Of a DNA stretch of 64,000 bases, positions 17,372 to 26,390 are shown piece after piece. Source of the stretch: Flavobacterium lotistagni (GTDB lineage Bacteria > Bacteroidota > Bacteroidia > Flavobacteriales > Flavobacteriaceae); the NCBI RefSeq assembly GCF_011392125.1, contig NZ_JAAJBU010000002.1, positions 124,001-188,000 on the forward strand, read 5' to 3'. Position 1 is the first letter of the stretch. Every line of letters begins with the position of its first letter. The position numbers were made by a program, and so were the translations under genes. The notes below the pieces were generated by a model. It ran no database searches and was not told the origin of the DNA. It saw only the letters and a list, made by a program, of their open reading frames with translations.

Positions 17372-18883
17372 ATGAAAAAATCCCTTGCCCTTTTTATTAC
17401 AATATGCAGTATTCTTAGCGCTCAAGCCCAAAGTGTTGCGGATGCTTTACTATTCTCCAAAGAAAACCTAACAGGCACCGCCAGATTCAATGCCATGAGT
17501 GGTGCTTTTGGTGCTTTAGGTGGAGATTTTTCGGCTATTCAAGTCAACCCGGCGGGAAGTGCTGTATTTGCCAACAATCAAGTGAGTATTTCCTTGAACA
17601 GCAATAGTATTAAAAACAAATCAGAATATTTTGGTTCGAAAATAAGTACCTCGAATGCTGCTTTCGATATTAGCCAAGCCGGCGGTATATTGGTTTTTCA
17701 TAACACCGATGAAAAAAGTGACTGGAAAAAATTTGTACTTGCGATTGACTACGAGAACAACTCTAATTATGACAATTCGGTGACTACCTTTGGAACCAAT
17801 CCAAACCAGTCGGTAGCCAGTTATTTTTTGAGTTATGCCAATCCTGAATTGTATGGCTCAAACATTCCTTTAAGTCAGCTTGAAAATTCTTATTTTGAAG
17901 ATTTAGATACCCGAACCCAACAAGCTTTTCTGGGCAATCAAACCCACGTAATCACTGTAGATGAGAACAATCCGAATTATAATACTTACTTGTTGAATGT
18001 GCCAGCCGGAGATTTTTATCAGGAAAATTATATCGACACTCGTGGCAACAGCGGTAAAGTAGCTTTCAACTTCGGATCACAATATAAAGACCGCTTTTAC
18101 TTTGGTTTTAACCTGAACTCACACTTTGTGGATTATAAGAAACAAACCCTTTTCTATGAGTTTAATGACAATGCACAAGATCCAAAGAAAGTTAGTGAGT
18201 TATTGTTCAGTAATTACCAACGTACGTACGGAAATGGTTTTTCGTTTCAGCTCGGAGCCATTGCCAAAATCAATAATTCGCTTCGGGCAGGGCTGTCTTA
18301 CGAATCGCCAACTTGGTATCGTTTGGTGGATGAAAAATCGCAAATCTTGGCCAGTTCCAGATACGGCTTTACCGGCAACGAGTATGAAACTGTGTCTGAT
18401 TCCAACATCATTCTGGTTTACCCAACCTATAAATTACAAACACCCAGCAAATTTACTGGAAGCTTGGCTTATGTTTTTGGCAAGAAAGGTTTGTTGAGCA
18501 TAGATTATAGTATTAATGATTATAGCAACGCGAAATACAAACCCAATGATTCTTTTTTTGGGCCATTGAATTCCGGCATTGACAATCAGTTGCAAGTTGC
18601 TAGCGAATTCAGACTCGGTGGCGAATACCGCATCAAAGAATGGAGCCTGCGTGGCGGCTACCGTTATGAGCAAAGCCCTTACAAAGACAGTAAAATTATG
18701 GGCGACTTATCTGGATTTTCTACCGGTTTTGGTTATAATTTTCCGAACACACGATTGGATTTGGCTTACGCTTATTCGCAAAGAAAATCCCAAGAAGCTT
18801 TATTTAACCAAGGTTTCACAGCCGCTCCAAAAATCAATACAACCCAAAGTAATTTTGTTTTGACTCTGGTTTTTGATTTATAA
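17372..18883 (+). CDS. OmpP1/FadL-type outer membrane beta-barrel protein
   Basis: 503 residues. A signal peptide is cleaved after ILSAQAQ (about residue 20). The mature N-terminus, with ARFNAMSGAFGALGGDFSAIQVNPAGSAVF, is the hallmark of the Bacteroidetes FadL/OmpP1-like family, which transports hydrophobic compounds across the outer membrane. The rest is alternating beta strands and ends in an aromatic/hydrophobic strand (FVLTLVFDL). The substrate is not predictable. It is transcribed alone, between terminators. Confidence 0.88.
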   Translation: MKKSLALFITICSILSAQAQSVADALLFSKENLTGTARFNAMSGAFGALGGDFSAIQVNPAGSAVFANNQVSISLNSNSIKNKSEYFGSKISTSNAAFDISQAGGILVFHNTDEKSDWKKFVLAIDYENNSNYDNSVTTFGTNPNQSVASYFLSYANPELYGSNIPLSQLENSYFEDLDTRTQQAFLGNQTHVITVDENNPNYNTYLLNVPAGDFYQENYIDTRGNSGKVAFNFGSQYKDRFYFGFNLNSHFVDYKKQTLFYEFNDNAQDPKKVSELLFSNYQRTYGNGFSFQLGAIAKINNSLRAGLSYESPTWYRLVDEKSQILASSRYGFTGNEYETVSDSNIILVYPTYKLQTPSKFTGSLAYVFGKKGLLSIDYSINDYSNAKYKPNDSFFGPLNSGIDNQLQVASEFRLGGEYRIKEWSLRGGYRYEQSPYKDSKIMGDLSGFSTGFGYNFPNTRLDLAYAYSQRKSQEALFNQGFTAAPKINTTQSNFVLTLVFDL

Positions 18884-18900
18884 CTGATATACAAAACATT

Positions 18901-18943
18901 AAAGACCACAAATAACTGAACACCGGTAATTAGTGGTTTTTTT
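18901..18943 (+). terminator. Terminator after the FadL-like gene
   Basis: ACCAC (18905-18909) and GTGGT (18933-18937) pair around a long loop, followed by a T run. Weaker than the other terminators because the stem is only 5 bp. Confidence 0.5.
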
Positions 18944-18968
18944 ATGGATTTTCAGTTCCATACTACTG

Positions 18969-19073
18969 CCCTAGCCCGGGTAGCAGCGGCATCCTTTTGC
19001 GGCATCGTTAGTGCTGGTTTTAAGATAAATTCTTTTGCCGCGAAAGATACAGCGGATAACCGGATGAGCTTCT
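18969..19073 (+). repeat. Flavobacterial structured intergenic element, copy C
   Basis: CCCTAGCCCGGGT on the left and CCGGATGAGCTTCT on the right, with an enlarged middle. CTTTTGCGGC pairs with GCCGCGAAAG across a longer AT-rich loop, including one G-U pair. It lies between the FadL-like gene and rimO. Confidence 0.8.
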
Positions 19074-19090
19074 AAAAAAATAACTTTCCA

Positions 19091-19123
19091 TTGCGCTTTA
19101 AGGAATAAAAAGAAGTAATTTTG
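19091..19123 (+). promoter_or_regulatory. Bacteroidetes promoter for rimO
   Basis: TTG at 19091-19093 and TAATTTTG at 19116-19123 are separated by 22 bp, fitting the TTG/TAnnTTTG consensus. The box ends 44 bp before the ATG. Confidence 0.65.
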
Positions 19124-19167
19124 CAGCCCGCCAGAATGGAAATGGGAAAACTTAAAGCAGCAAATTC

Positions 19168-20481
19168 ATGAGAACCAAGTCGTTAAAGAAAAATAAAATC
19201 AATGTAATTACTTTGGGTTGTTCCAAAAACGTGTACGACAGTGAAGTGCTGATGGGCCAGTTGCGCGCCAACGGAAAAGACGTGCAGCACGAAGCACCCG
19301 CAGACCAAGAAGGCAACATCATCGTGATCAATACTTGTGGTTTTATTGACAATGCCAAAGCCGAATCGGTAAACATGATTTTGGAATATGCCGACAAAAA
19401 AGAACGCGGTTTGGTCGATAAAGTTTTTGTAACCGGTTGCTTGTCTGAGCGCTACCGACCTGATTTAGAAAAAGAAATCCCAAATGTCGACCAATATTTC
19501 GGAACCACCGAATTGCCGTTGCTATTGAAAGCTTTGGGCGCCGATTACAAACACGAGTTGCTCGGCGAACGTTTGACAACCACACCTAAAAATTACGCTT
19601 ACCTCAAAATTGCTGAAGGTTGCGACCGACCTTGCAGTTTCTGTGCGATTCCGCTGATGCGAGGCAAACACGTTTCGCAACCGATTGAAAAGCTGGTCAA
19701 AGAAGCAGAAGGTTTGGCCCGCGACGGCGTGAAAGAACTGATTTTGATTGCCCAAGACCTAACTTATTACGGTTTGGATTTGTACAAAAAACGCAACTTG
19801 GCCGAATTGCTCGAGAACTTAGTGAAAGTCGAAGGCATCGAATGGATTCGTTTGCATTATGCGTTCCCGACGGGTTTTCCGATGGATGTTTTGGATTTGA
19901 TGAAACGCGAACCTAAGATTTGTAATTATATTGATATTCCGCTGCAACATATTGCTGACCCGATTTTAAAATCAATGCGACGCGGTACCACACAAGCCAA
20001 AACGACTCAGTTACTCAAGGATTTCCGCGCGGCTGTTCCGGGCATGGCCATTCGCACCACTTTAATTGTAGGCTATCCGGGCGAGACACAAGAAGACTTT
20101 GAAAAACTGCGCGATTTTGTGCAGGAAATGAAGTTCGACCGTTTGGGTTGTTTTGCTTATTCGCACGAAGAAAATACCCATGCTTATTTACTAGAAGATG
20201 ACGTTCCCGACGAGGTAAAACAAGCGCGCGCCGAAGAAATCATGGAACTGCAATCGCAAATTTCCTGGGATTTGAACCAAGAAAAAGTAGGTCAGGTTTT
20301 CAAATGTATCATTGATCGCAAGGAAGGCGCGCATTTTATTGGCCGAACAGAATTCGATAGCCCCGATGTAGACAATGAAGTTTTGATTGACGCCTCGAAA
20401 TTTTACCTCAAAACCGGCGATTTCGCACAAATCAGAATTACCGAAGCCACCGAGTTCGACTTATACGGAGAGCCGGCTTAA
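19168..20481 (+). CDS. rimO: Ribosomal protein S12 methylthiotransferase RimO
   Basis: 437 residues. Radical SAM enzyme that adds a methylthio group to the conserved Asp of ribosomal protein S12. An N-terminal UPF0004/MTTase domain has cysteines in LGCSKN, NTCGF and TGCLSERY (a second Fe-S cluster). The radical SAM motif CDRPCSFC is at about 152-159, and a C-terminal TRAM domain begins near 370. VITLGCSKNVYDSE separates it from MiaB. In many Bacteroidetes rimO is next to ftsY; here it is apart. Its stop codon directly abuts the stop codon of the convergent porin gene. Confidence 0.96.
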   Translation: MRTKSLKKNKINVITLGCSKNVYDSEVLMGQLRANGKDVQHEAPADQEGNIIVINTCGFIDNAKAESVNMILEYADKKERGLVDKVFVTGCLSERYRPDLEKEIPNVDQYFGTTELPLLLKALGADYKHELLGERLTTTPKNYAYLKIAEGCDRPCSFCAIPLMRGKHVSQPIEKLVKEAEGLARDGVKELILIAQDLTYYGLDLYKKRNLAELLENLVKVEGIEWIRLHYAFPTGFPMDVLDLMKREPKICNYIDIPLQHIADPILKSMRRGTTQAKTTQLLKDFRAAVPGMAIRTTLIVGYPGETQEDFEKLRDFVQEMKFDRLGCFAYSHEENTHAYLLEDDVPDEVKQARAEEIMELQSQISWDLNQEKVGQVFKCIIDRKEGAHFIGRTEFDSPDVDNEVLIDASKFYLKTGDFAQIRITEATEFDLYGEPA

Positions 20482-21333
20482 CTACTTGTAATTAAAAGTA
20501 ATTCCGGCCACTAAAAAATTCTTTCCGAAAAATTCGGTGTTTTTGGTAGCGGCATTGTGGATGTAGTTCAGTGATAATGGCATCGTAAACCGCTCGGTAA
20601 ACTGAATCTCGCGAATGGCTTTCACGCTCAGATTCACCAGCGAAGGTTGATTATAATCGCCGTATGAATAATATTCTGCCTGATTGTTCAAAACTGCGCC
20701 GGCAGTAGTTTCGAAAGTGATTTTAGCGATTAGTTCTTCAAACGTATACAATGCTTCAAAATAGGTGGTAAAATTCTGTTTGGGGTTTTCTCCGTTGCGG
20801 TCATAGCGGAAATCATTCCCGGCAACCAACGTACTTAGAGTGAGGCAAAGCGGCAGTTTGTGATCGGTGAAATCCAGAATTAAATTGGCATCAACGGTTT
20901 TGGTTCCGTCTTTTCCGTAGTTGAAATAACCATTGTCGACGCCTTCGACTCTTTCTACCGAAGGCCAATAATAATCCCAAAGTTCTAGAGTTAGATACGA
21001 ATTGATATCGTAGCTGATGCTAAAATCGATTTCTTGATAACCTTTGCCGTCAGTGCCATCAGGATAAAAATAGTCATTCTTGAAATTGGTCGTGGCCCAA
21101 AAACCCAAAGTGATTTTATCGGACAATTCGTAATTAATCGTAGGCTGCACCACGGCATAATCGCCGCCCCAACATTGCCCGCGCCAAAGATATCGGCTAG
21201 CCAAATCAAGATTGAGTTCGAGCCTGCTTTTTCGCGGCTGAATCGTGTCAACGGATGCAATTGTGTCATTCACCTGTGCCTGCATTAGACTGACCATCCA
21301 AATCAAAAGGAAACAGGAAAATAACTTTTTCAT
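20482..21333 (-). CDS. TorF/Gcw_chp-like outer membrane beta-barrel protein
   Basis: 283 residues. A signal peptide ends near LMQAQ (about 20). The mature start, with LDLASRYLWRGQCWGGDYAVVQPTINY, resembles the putative porin family TIGR02001 (SRY.WRG motif). The remainder alternates amphipathic strands and ends in the outer-membrane-type strand LVAGITFNYK. It begins 3 bp after the stop of a hybrid sensor kinase and is therefore probably co-expressed with it. Convergent with rimO at zero distance. The transported compound is unknown. Confidence 0.8.
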   Translation of the reverse strand: MKKLFSCFLLIWMVSLMQAQVNDTIASVDTIQPRKSRLELNLDLASRYLWRGQCWGGDYAVVQPTINYELSDKITLGFWATTNFKNDYFYPDGTDGKGYQEIDFSISYDINSYLTLELWDYYWPSVERVEGVDNGYFNYGKDGTKTVDANLILDFTDHKLPLCLTLSTLVAGNDFRYDRNGENPKQNFTTYFEALYTFEELIAKITFETTAGAVLNNQAEYYSYGDYNQPSLVNLSVKAIREIQFTERFTMPLSLNYIHNAATKNTEFFGKNFLVAGITFNYK

Positions 21334-21336
21334 CCT

Positions 21337-23439
21337 TTAGTGTTTGTTTTTTAAAACCTCATCAATGGTGTCGAACAACTTCTCGCGGTTGATGGGTTTG
21401 GTCAGATAACCGTAGAAACCGGCTTTGAGAATTCTTTCTTCATCTTCTACTGAGGCGTAGGCAGTTTGCGCAATCACGACCAACTCCGGACGAATAGCTT
21501 TGATTTTCTCTAGGGCTTCAAAACCGTTCATGACCGGCATTTTGATATCCATCAGCACAATGTCGATGTTTGGGTTGTTGAGGCTGAATTCAACTGCTTC
21601 CAAACCATTCACCGCACGAATGATAGTGAAATTCTTCACCTGAATCATTTTCTGGAACAACAAGAAATTGATATTGTCATCTTCAGCAATTAATACTGTT
21701 ATACCATCGCCATGCGGAATGGCCGCAGCACTTTTCACTGGTTGGACAGTGATGGTATGACCATGGTCGTATTGTAGCGGAATCGTAAAAGTAAACGTTG
21801 AGCCTTTGCCCAATTTAGAACTTAAGCTAATGGTGCCGCCGAGCATTTCGACATACGCTTTTGAAATGGCCAAGCCCAAACCCAAACCGCCGGCTTTGAT
21901 TGTGGCATCGTTCTCAACCCTTTTAAAACGGTCGAAAATGTATTGCTGGCTTTTCTTCTCGATGCCTGGGCCTGTGTCTTTCACTCTGAAGATGATTTGT
22001 TCTTTTTTCTCATCAAGTTGGTATCCGAAAGCCACCAAACCGTCATTGGTAAACTTAATCGCATTGGTTACCAAATTGACAATCACTTGCTTGAGTTTGA
22101 CCTCGTCGGTAATAATGTTGTAATCGGCAGGTTGGTTGTTCTGGAGAATCTGAAAATCGATTTTCTTAGATTTTGGAATAGTAATCCGGATGGTTTCGTA
22201 CAACTCACCAATACAACCCTCAAGATTCAGCGGCGTATAATTCGGAGCGATTTGGTTCGAATCAATTTTCGACATTTCGATCAAGTCGTCGATGATTGAA
22301 ACCAGATTTTTCCCGCTTTTATCTACGACTTTGAGGTATTCCATTTGTTCCTCTTTGCTGAGTTGGGTATTGAGAATTAAATCGGTGAAACCATTAATGG
22401 CGTTCATTGGTGTGCGAATCTCGTGGGAAAGGTTGGCCAAGAATGACGATTTGAGCCGTTCGCCTTCTTCTGCTTTGAGTTTGGCCTTGACCAACTCGAT
22501 TTTTTGGTTGCTGTTTTCTTCAAATAAAATCCCAATGTTGCTGAACTCACCGGTGGTTTCCTTGAGTTGTTTGATGGCTTTTTTATTACCGGTTTCTAGT
22601 GCGCGGGTAATGAGTTCCAGCGGCATATACACCAATTTTCGGGTATAAAATAAATTGACAATCAGGTTAACAAAAAAAGCAAAAAAGATCAAATACAATA
22701 TCGAAAGCATGTTCTCAAAATACACTTCAAACTTTCTTTTGAAAAGCAACTTGCCTACTGCATTAGAATCGCCATCGCGTAAAGCAACTGTTGTGGAAAT
22801 AACGTGATCGGTTTCAATATCGGTATGTTCCGGACCAATAAATGCGATTTGGGAATCGGTTATTTTTTCGAGTTCGGTGAGTAAAGCTTGATCTAAAAGT
22901 CGGGCAACAAAGAAATAACCAGACGGCTTGGTTTTGTTCTTCAACGGATCGTTCGACGGGTGAATGCTCGCGCCGGTGACTTCAATCAAACCCTCAGGGA
23001 TTTTCATATAAAATCGGCTCCAACCCAAACGGTTTAGGGCTTGCATTGCTTTGGGAGGAATGATGTCTTTAGACTTGATTTTCTTAGAAGCAGTTCTGAT
23101 AATAAATTGATGATTCAAGTCATAAGCGCCTAAGTAATCGGCGTTGTAGATGCTGAGTTCATTGCCAATGGTTTCGTTGTACCAAGTCGTGTCTTTGGTT
23201 TGGATGAAATTGACGAACTCATCCCAGTTGGTGTCATTATTAATAGCAACTTGAATGGGTTTATGGTCTAAATCCAGAAGTTTGTTGACCTCGTTGTTGA
23301 ACTGTATTTTGGTACTACTTCGCACCTGCAGCTCAACTTGTTTGGTATAGTAGTATAAAAAGAAAAACAGCAGCATGAAGAATATACTCGAGGAAAAAAT
23401 CAGGAGCAATATTTTCGGGTACGTTTTTTTGACTTCCAT
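21337..23439 (-). CDS. Hybrid sensor histidine kinase with CHASE4-like periplasmic domain
   Basis: 700 residues. Membrane segment 1 is at about 9-30. A periplasmic domain of about 210 residues with NDTNWDEFVNF and TWYNETIG resembles CHASE4, and membrane segment 2 is near 240-260. HisKA (LSHEIRTPMNAI, His near 339), HATPase (NLVTNAIKF, DTGPGI, GLGLGLAI) and a C-terminal receiver (VLIAEDDNIN, VLMDIKMPVMNG, LTKPI) follow. A hybrid kinase normally needs an Hpt protein and a final regulator; neither is adjacent, but an orphan Hpt gene lies at 50040. The porin gene downstream is separated by 3 bp. Confidence 0.92.
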   Translation of the reverse strand: MEVKKTYPKILLLIFSSSIFFMLLFFFLYYYTKQVELQVRSSTKIQFNNEVNKLLDLDHKPIQVAINNDTNWDEFVNFIQTKDTTWYNETIGNELSIYNADYLGAYDLNHQFIIRTASKKIKSKDIIPPKAMQALNRLGWSRFYMKIPEGLIEVTGASIHPSNDPLKNKTKPSGYFFVARLLDQALLTELEKITDSQIAFIGPEHTDIETDHVISTTVALRDGDSNAVGKLLFKRKFEVYFENMLSILYLIFFAFFVNLIVNLFYTRKLVYMPLELITRALETGNKKAIKQLKETTGEFSNIGILFEENSNQKIELVKAKLKAEEGERLKSSFLANLSHEIRTPMNAINGFTDLILNTQLSKEEQMEYLKVVDKSGKNLVSIIDDLIEMSKIDSNQIAPNYTPLNLEGCIGELYETIRITIPKSKKIDFQILQNNQPADYNIITDEVKLKQVIVNLVTNAIKFTNDGLVAFGYQLDEKKEQIIFRVKDTGPGIEKKSQQYIFDRFKRVENDATIKAGGLGLGLAISKAYVEMLGGTISLSSKLGKGSTFTFTIPLQYDHGHTITVQPVKSAAAIPHGDGITVLIAEDDNINFLLFQKMIQVKNFTIIRAVNGLEAVEFSLNNPNIDIVLMDIKMPVMNGFEALEKIKAIRPELVVIAQTAYASVEDEERILKAGFYGYLTKPINREKLFDTIDEVLKNKH

Positions 23440-23569
23440 TGAGGATTATTTACCGCTCTAAGATAAAATAATAAGAATGCCATTGGCAGAAAAATAAAAT
23501 TAATAAACCAAAAGTTTTTAACAGCTGTTTGAAAGCAGTTCTTATTTATTCCTTTATTTTCAAAACGAC

Positions 23570-23600
23570 AAAAAAAAACTCCGGAACAAAATCCGGAGCT
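23570..23600 (-). terminator. Rho-independent terminator of the DUF1573 gene
   Basis: CTCCGGA and TCCGGAG (23579-23585, 23592-23598) form a perfect 7-bp stem with T-rich sequence after it on the minus strand. Confidence 0.85.
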
Positions 23601-23622
23601 TCTCATTCAAACTAAACTCAAA

Positions 23623-24024
23623 TTAAATTACGGTACCTTTGAATGACAACACTTTTGGAGCATCCTCAGCGCTAGTAGTAACAGTGACTGTTTTAGAAAA
23701 TGCACCTTTAGCAGCAGCGTTATAAGTGGCGATTACTGTAGCTGTTTCTCCAGGTTTCACAGGCGTTTTGGTATAATTGGTAGCGGTACATCCGCAAGAG
23801 GCTTTGACTTCTTTAATGACTACAGTAGTGTTGCCGGTATTTTTGAACTCAAAACTGACTTCTTTAGGCTTGTTTTGTGGAATTTGACCGAGTTCAATGG
23901 TTTCGCTTTTCCAGGCGATGGATGAAGTGTTGGTGTAAATTTCATGATTTTGCTGCGTTGGCAAAACAGTAAAAGAGAATAATCCGAAGAGGCTGGCCAT
24001 AATGGCAATTTTCATTGTTTTCAT
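23623..24024 (-). CDS. DUF1573 secreted protein
   Basis: 133 residues. A signal peptide ends around residue 20. An immunoglobulin-like DUF1573 domain follows with IELGQIPQNKP, VSFEFKNTGNT, VKASCGCTATNY and KPGETATV, the usual conserved points including the CGC motif. The family is widespread in Bacteroidetes and has no established role; cell-envelope location is inferred. It is a single gene with its own promoter box and terminator. An in-frame ATG at codon 4 is an equally good start. Confidence 0.9.
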   Translation of the reverse strand: MKTMKIAIMASLFGLFSFTVLPTQQNHEIYTNTSSIAWKSETIELGQIPQNKPKEVSFEFKNTGNTTVVIKEVKASCGCTATNYTKTPVKPGETATVIATYNAAAKGAFSKTVTVTTSAEDAPKVLSFKGTVI

Positions 24025-24071
24025 AAGATGGAATTTTTAAAGTTGATTATTATTAGGGTTATTGAACAAGC

Positions 24072-24079
24072 CAAAAGTA
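24072..24079 (-). promoter_or_regulatory. Bacteroidetes -7 box (TACTTTTG) for the DUF1573 gene
   Basis: TACTTTTG on the minus strand, 47 bp upstream of the ATG. No TTG at good spacing. Confidence 0.5.
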
Positions 24080-24216
24080 GTAGGGCAATTTCAGGTTAGC
24101 TGTTAAGCAGTTTTGAATCTTTGTTAATGAGTTGTTAACGGTGAAACGGCGGCGAATTTTTGATTAATATTGCGTAAGTCATCTTAGGGCAATTGACTTT
24201 ATTCTAAGCACTAAAA

Positions 24217-24286
24217 CCCTAGCCCTGATGGAAGCGACAGCCCGCAGCTTGCGAGGACTATAGCGTACAGCAGGTTCCCGGCTTCT
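24217..24286 (+). repeat. Flavobacterial structured intergenic element, copy D
   Basis: CCCTAGCCCTGATGG on the left and GCAGGTTCCCGGCTTC on the right. The middle is the short type with CGCAGCTTGCG, shared with copies J and K. CCTG/CAGG replaces the CCGG/CCGG pairing of copies A, B, C and F. It lies upstream of the HK/RR operon. Confidence 0.85.
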
Positions 24287-24288
24287 TA

Positions 24289-24353
24289 CTAAGAAACTCA
24301 AGAACCAAGGAACTCAGGCACTAAGGCACTAAGAAACTCAGGCACTAAAAAAA
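24289..24353 (+). repeat. Word-like repeats (GGCACTAAG / GAACTCAG type) before the kinase ATG
   Basis: Irregular tandem copies of AAGAAACTC, GGCACTAAG and GGAACTCAG that end in an A run merging with the ATG. The same words occur near elements G and H, upstream of cinA and after the methyltransferase gene. Confidence 0.75.
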
Positions 24354-24355
24354 AA

Positions 24356-25618
24356 ATGAACAAACTCAACAGCATTATCGTTCTCGGCTTACTCGCCATC
24401 GTGGGCATTCTGATCGCGCAGTTGCTCTGGACGCGGCAGGCTTTTACGCTTGAGGAAAAAAAGTTCAGCCAGAAAGTGCACATTGCGCTGCTGGAAGTGG
24501 CCAAGAAACTCTACGAAGGCACCAATCATGAGCTTCCGGCGGAAAATCCGGTGCAGAAAATTTCGAACGACTATTATATTGTCAATATAGACAATGATTT
24601 TGAACCGAAAATCCTGGAGTTTTACCTGAAATCGGAGTTTGAGAAAATTGGTGTTTCGACCGACTATGAATATGCGATGTACAACTGCCAGAGCGACGAA
24701 ATGGTCTATGGCAACTATGTTTCAATGACGCAAAACCCAGACGCAGAGCGCTCAGTGTATTTTCCGAAACACAAAAATCTGGTGTATTATTTTGCGATTC
24801 GCTTTCCGAACGAGACGAGTTTTTTGTTCAGTTCGCTGAAATTTTGGTTTGTGCTTTCGTTTGCTTTAGTGGTGATTTTATTGGTATATGTGTATTCGAT
24901 TTTCACGATTTTGCAGCAGAAGAAGTACTCCGAACTCCAACGTGATTTCATCAACAACATGACGCATGAATTTAAAACGCCCTTGTCGTCGATTTTGATT
25001 GCGTCGAACTTTTTGAAGCAACAGCCCGCCATTGCAGCCGATGAAAAACTAGAAAAATACACCGGCATCATCATCAGCCAAAGCAACAAACTCAACCAGC
25101 ACATTGAAACAATTTTGAACAGCGCCAAGTCAGACAATTCGCCGTTGGTACTCGATTTGAAGCCACTTTCGGTACTGCCGGTTTTAAACGATGTCCGTGA
25201 AAATATCTTGCTGAAATATCCCAATAGCCAAGTAAAAATAGTTTCCGATAGCGAACCGGTAGTGATCATCGCAGATGCGTTTCATTTTACCAATATCGTC
25301 TATAATTTGCTAGACAACGCGGTGAAATATTGCGAGCGGCAACCCGAAATTACGCTCTCTGTTACTACTTTAGAAAACCAAATTCGAATGGATTTTTCAG
25401 ACAACGGTATCGGCATTGCTGCGAAAAAATTGCCCTTTATTTTTGATAAGTTCTATCGGATTCCGAGCACGAAAAGCAATGAAGTGAACGGCTTTGGGTT
25501 GGGTTTATATTATGTGAAAAAAATCTGCACCTTGCACCATTGGAAGATTTTGGCTAAAAATAATACTAATGACGGGCTCACCGTTTCGATTTTAATTCCA
25601 AAGCATCATGACCACTAA
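24356..25618 (+). CDS. Membrane sensor histidine kinase (OmpR-system partner)
   Basis: 420 residues. Membrane segments at about 5-25 and 165-190 enclose a periplasmic region of about 140 residues without a recognised domain. HisKA with NNMTHEFKTPLSS (His204) and HATPase with NLLDNAVKYC, DNGIGIAA and GFGLGLYYVKKI follow. The ATG directly follows a repeat-rich leader. The 3' end overlaps the response regulator gene by 11 bp, indicating translational coupling and a cognate pair. The signal is unknown. Confidence 0.93.
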   Translation: MNKLNSIIVLGLLAIVGILIAQLLWTRQAFTLEEKKFSQKVHIALLEVAKKLYEGTNHELPAENPVQKISNDYYIVNIDNDFEPKILEFYLKSEFEKIGVSTDYEYAMYNCQSDEMVYGNYVSMTQNPDAERSVYFPKHKNLVYYFAIRFPNETSFLFSSLKFWFVLSFALVVILLVYVYSIFTILQQKKYSELQRDFINNMTHEFKTPLSSILIASNFLKQQPAIAADEKLEKYTGIIISQSNKLNQHIETILNSAKSDNSPLVLDLKPLSVLPVLNDVRENILLKYPNSQVKIVSDSEPVVIIADAFHFTNIVYNLLDNAVKYCERQPEITLSVTTLENQIRMDFSDNGIGIAAKKLPFIFDKFYRIPSTKSNEVNGFGLGLYYVKKICTLHHWKILAKNNTNDGLTVSILIPKHHDH

Positions 25619-26294
25619 TAAAATTCTCTACGTCGAAGACGACGAAACCTTAGCATTCCTGACCAAAGACAATCTAGAGCAACACGGTTATCAAGTGGTG
25701 CATTGTAGTGACGGAAAGCTTTGTCTAGAGCAGTTCACGGCTGAAAAGTTCGATATCTGTATTCTTGATATTATGCTGCCGAAAATGGACGGCTTTGATT
25801 TGGCCAGCGAAATCCGTAAGACAGATGCTGAGATTCCGATTATTTTTCTTTCGGCAAAAACACTCAAAGAAGATCGAATTAAAGGTTTGCGTTTGGGCGC
25901 CGATGATTATCTGGTAAAGCCTTTCAGCATTGAGGAACTGCTACTGAAGATTGAGATTTTCCTCAAACGCTCGCAAAAAAGCCAACAACGCGCCAAGGTG
26001 CATTATACTGTCGGACGTTACGCTTTCGACCCGAAGAACTTTTTGGTTTACAATGACGAGGAAAAAATCAGCTTGACCCAACGCGAATCGGAATTACTCA
26101 AGTTATTTCTCGACCACAAAAATGAAGTTTTAAAACGTGAGCAAATACTCAAAGCGCTTTGGGGCGACGACGACTATTTCATGGGCAGAAGCTTAGACGT
26201 TTTTATTTCGCGCTTGCGGAAAATTTTGGCTAAAGAAACCGGAATTTCAATTGAGAATTTACACGGCATCGGCTTTAGATTCAAATGCGACTGA
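25608..26294 (+). CDS. OmpR/PhoB-family response regulator
   Basis: 228 residues. Receiver domain with E10-D11-D12, phospho-acceptor D54 in CILDIMLPKMDG, and VKPFS. A winged-helix Trans_reg_C domain (about 130-227) has LTQRESELLKLF, VLKREQILKALWG, RSLDVFISRLRK and a terminal GIGFRF. It is a DNA-binding transcription factor controlled by the kinase whose gene overlaps it. Confidence 0.95.
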   Translation: MTTNKILYVEDDETLAFLTKDNLEQHGYQVVHCSDGKLCLEQFTAEKFDICILDIMLPKMDGFDLASEIRKTDAEIPIIFLSAKTLKEDRIKGLRLGADDYLVKPFSIEELLLKIEIFLKRSQKSQQRAKVHYTVGRYAFDPKNFLVYNDEEKISLTQRESELLKLFLDHKNEVLKREQILKALWGDDDYFMGRSLDVFISRLRKILAKETGISIENLHGIGFRFKCD

Positions 26295-26358
26295 ATCAAA
26301 TTCTAATTCAAACTTATCGAATTCTAATTGGGGTGTAGCAGCCAGCAAATTCATCGCT

Positions 26359-26366
26359 TATATTTG
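26359..26366 (+). promoter_or_regulatory. Bacteroidetes -7 box (TATATTTG) for the second TPR kinase
   Basis: TATATTTG lies 24 bp before the ATG at 26391 and inside the longer open frame that begins at 26328. It therefore argues for the start at 26391. Confidence 0.55.
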
Positions 26367-26390
26367 CTAGGTCAACTGGAAATACCCAAG

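Larger units (their letters stand above)
24025..24355. other. Intergenic region between the DUF1573 gene and the HK/RR operon
   Basis: 331 bp between divergent genes. It holds the -7 box of the DUF1573 gene (24072-24079), element copy D and a run of GGCACTAAG-type words reaching to the kinase ATG. No promoter of the usual type was recognised for the kinase operon. No coding capacity seen. Confidence 0.7.

Noticed and set aside
23400-23606. A 68-codon open frame overlapping the start of the hybrid kinase
   Set aside because: It overlaps the kinase N-terminus in another frame, has unusual composition (FCSGVFFCRF) and spans the DUF1573 terminator region.
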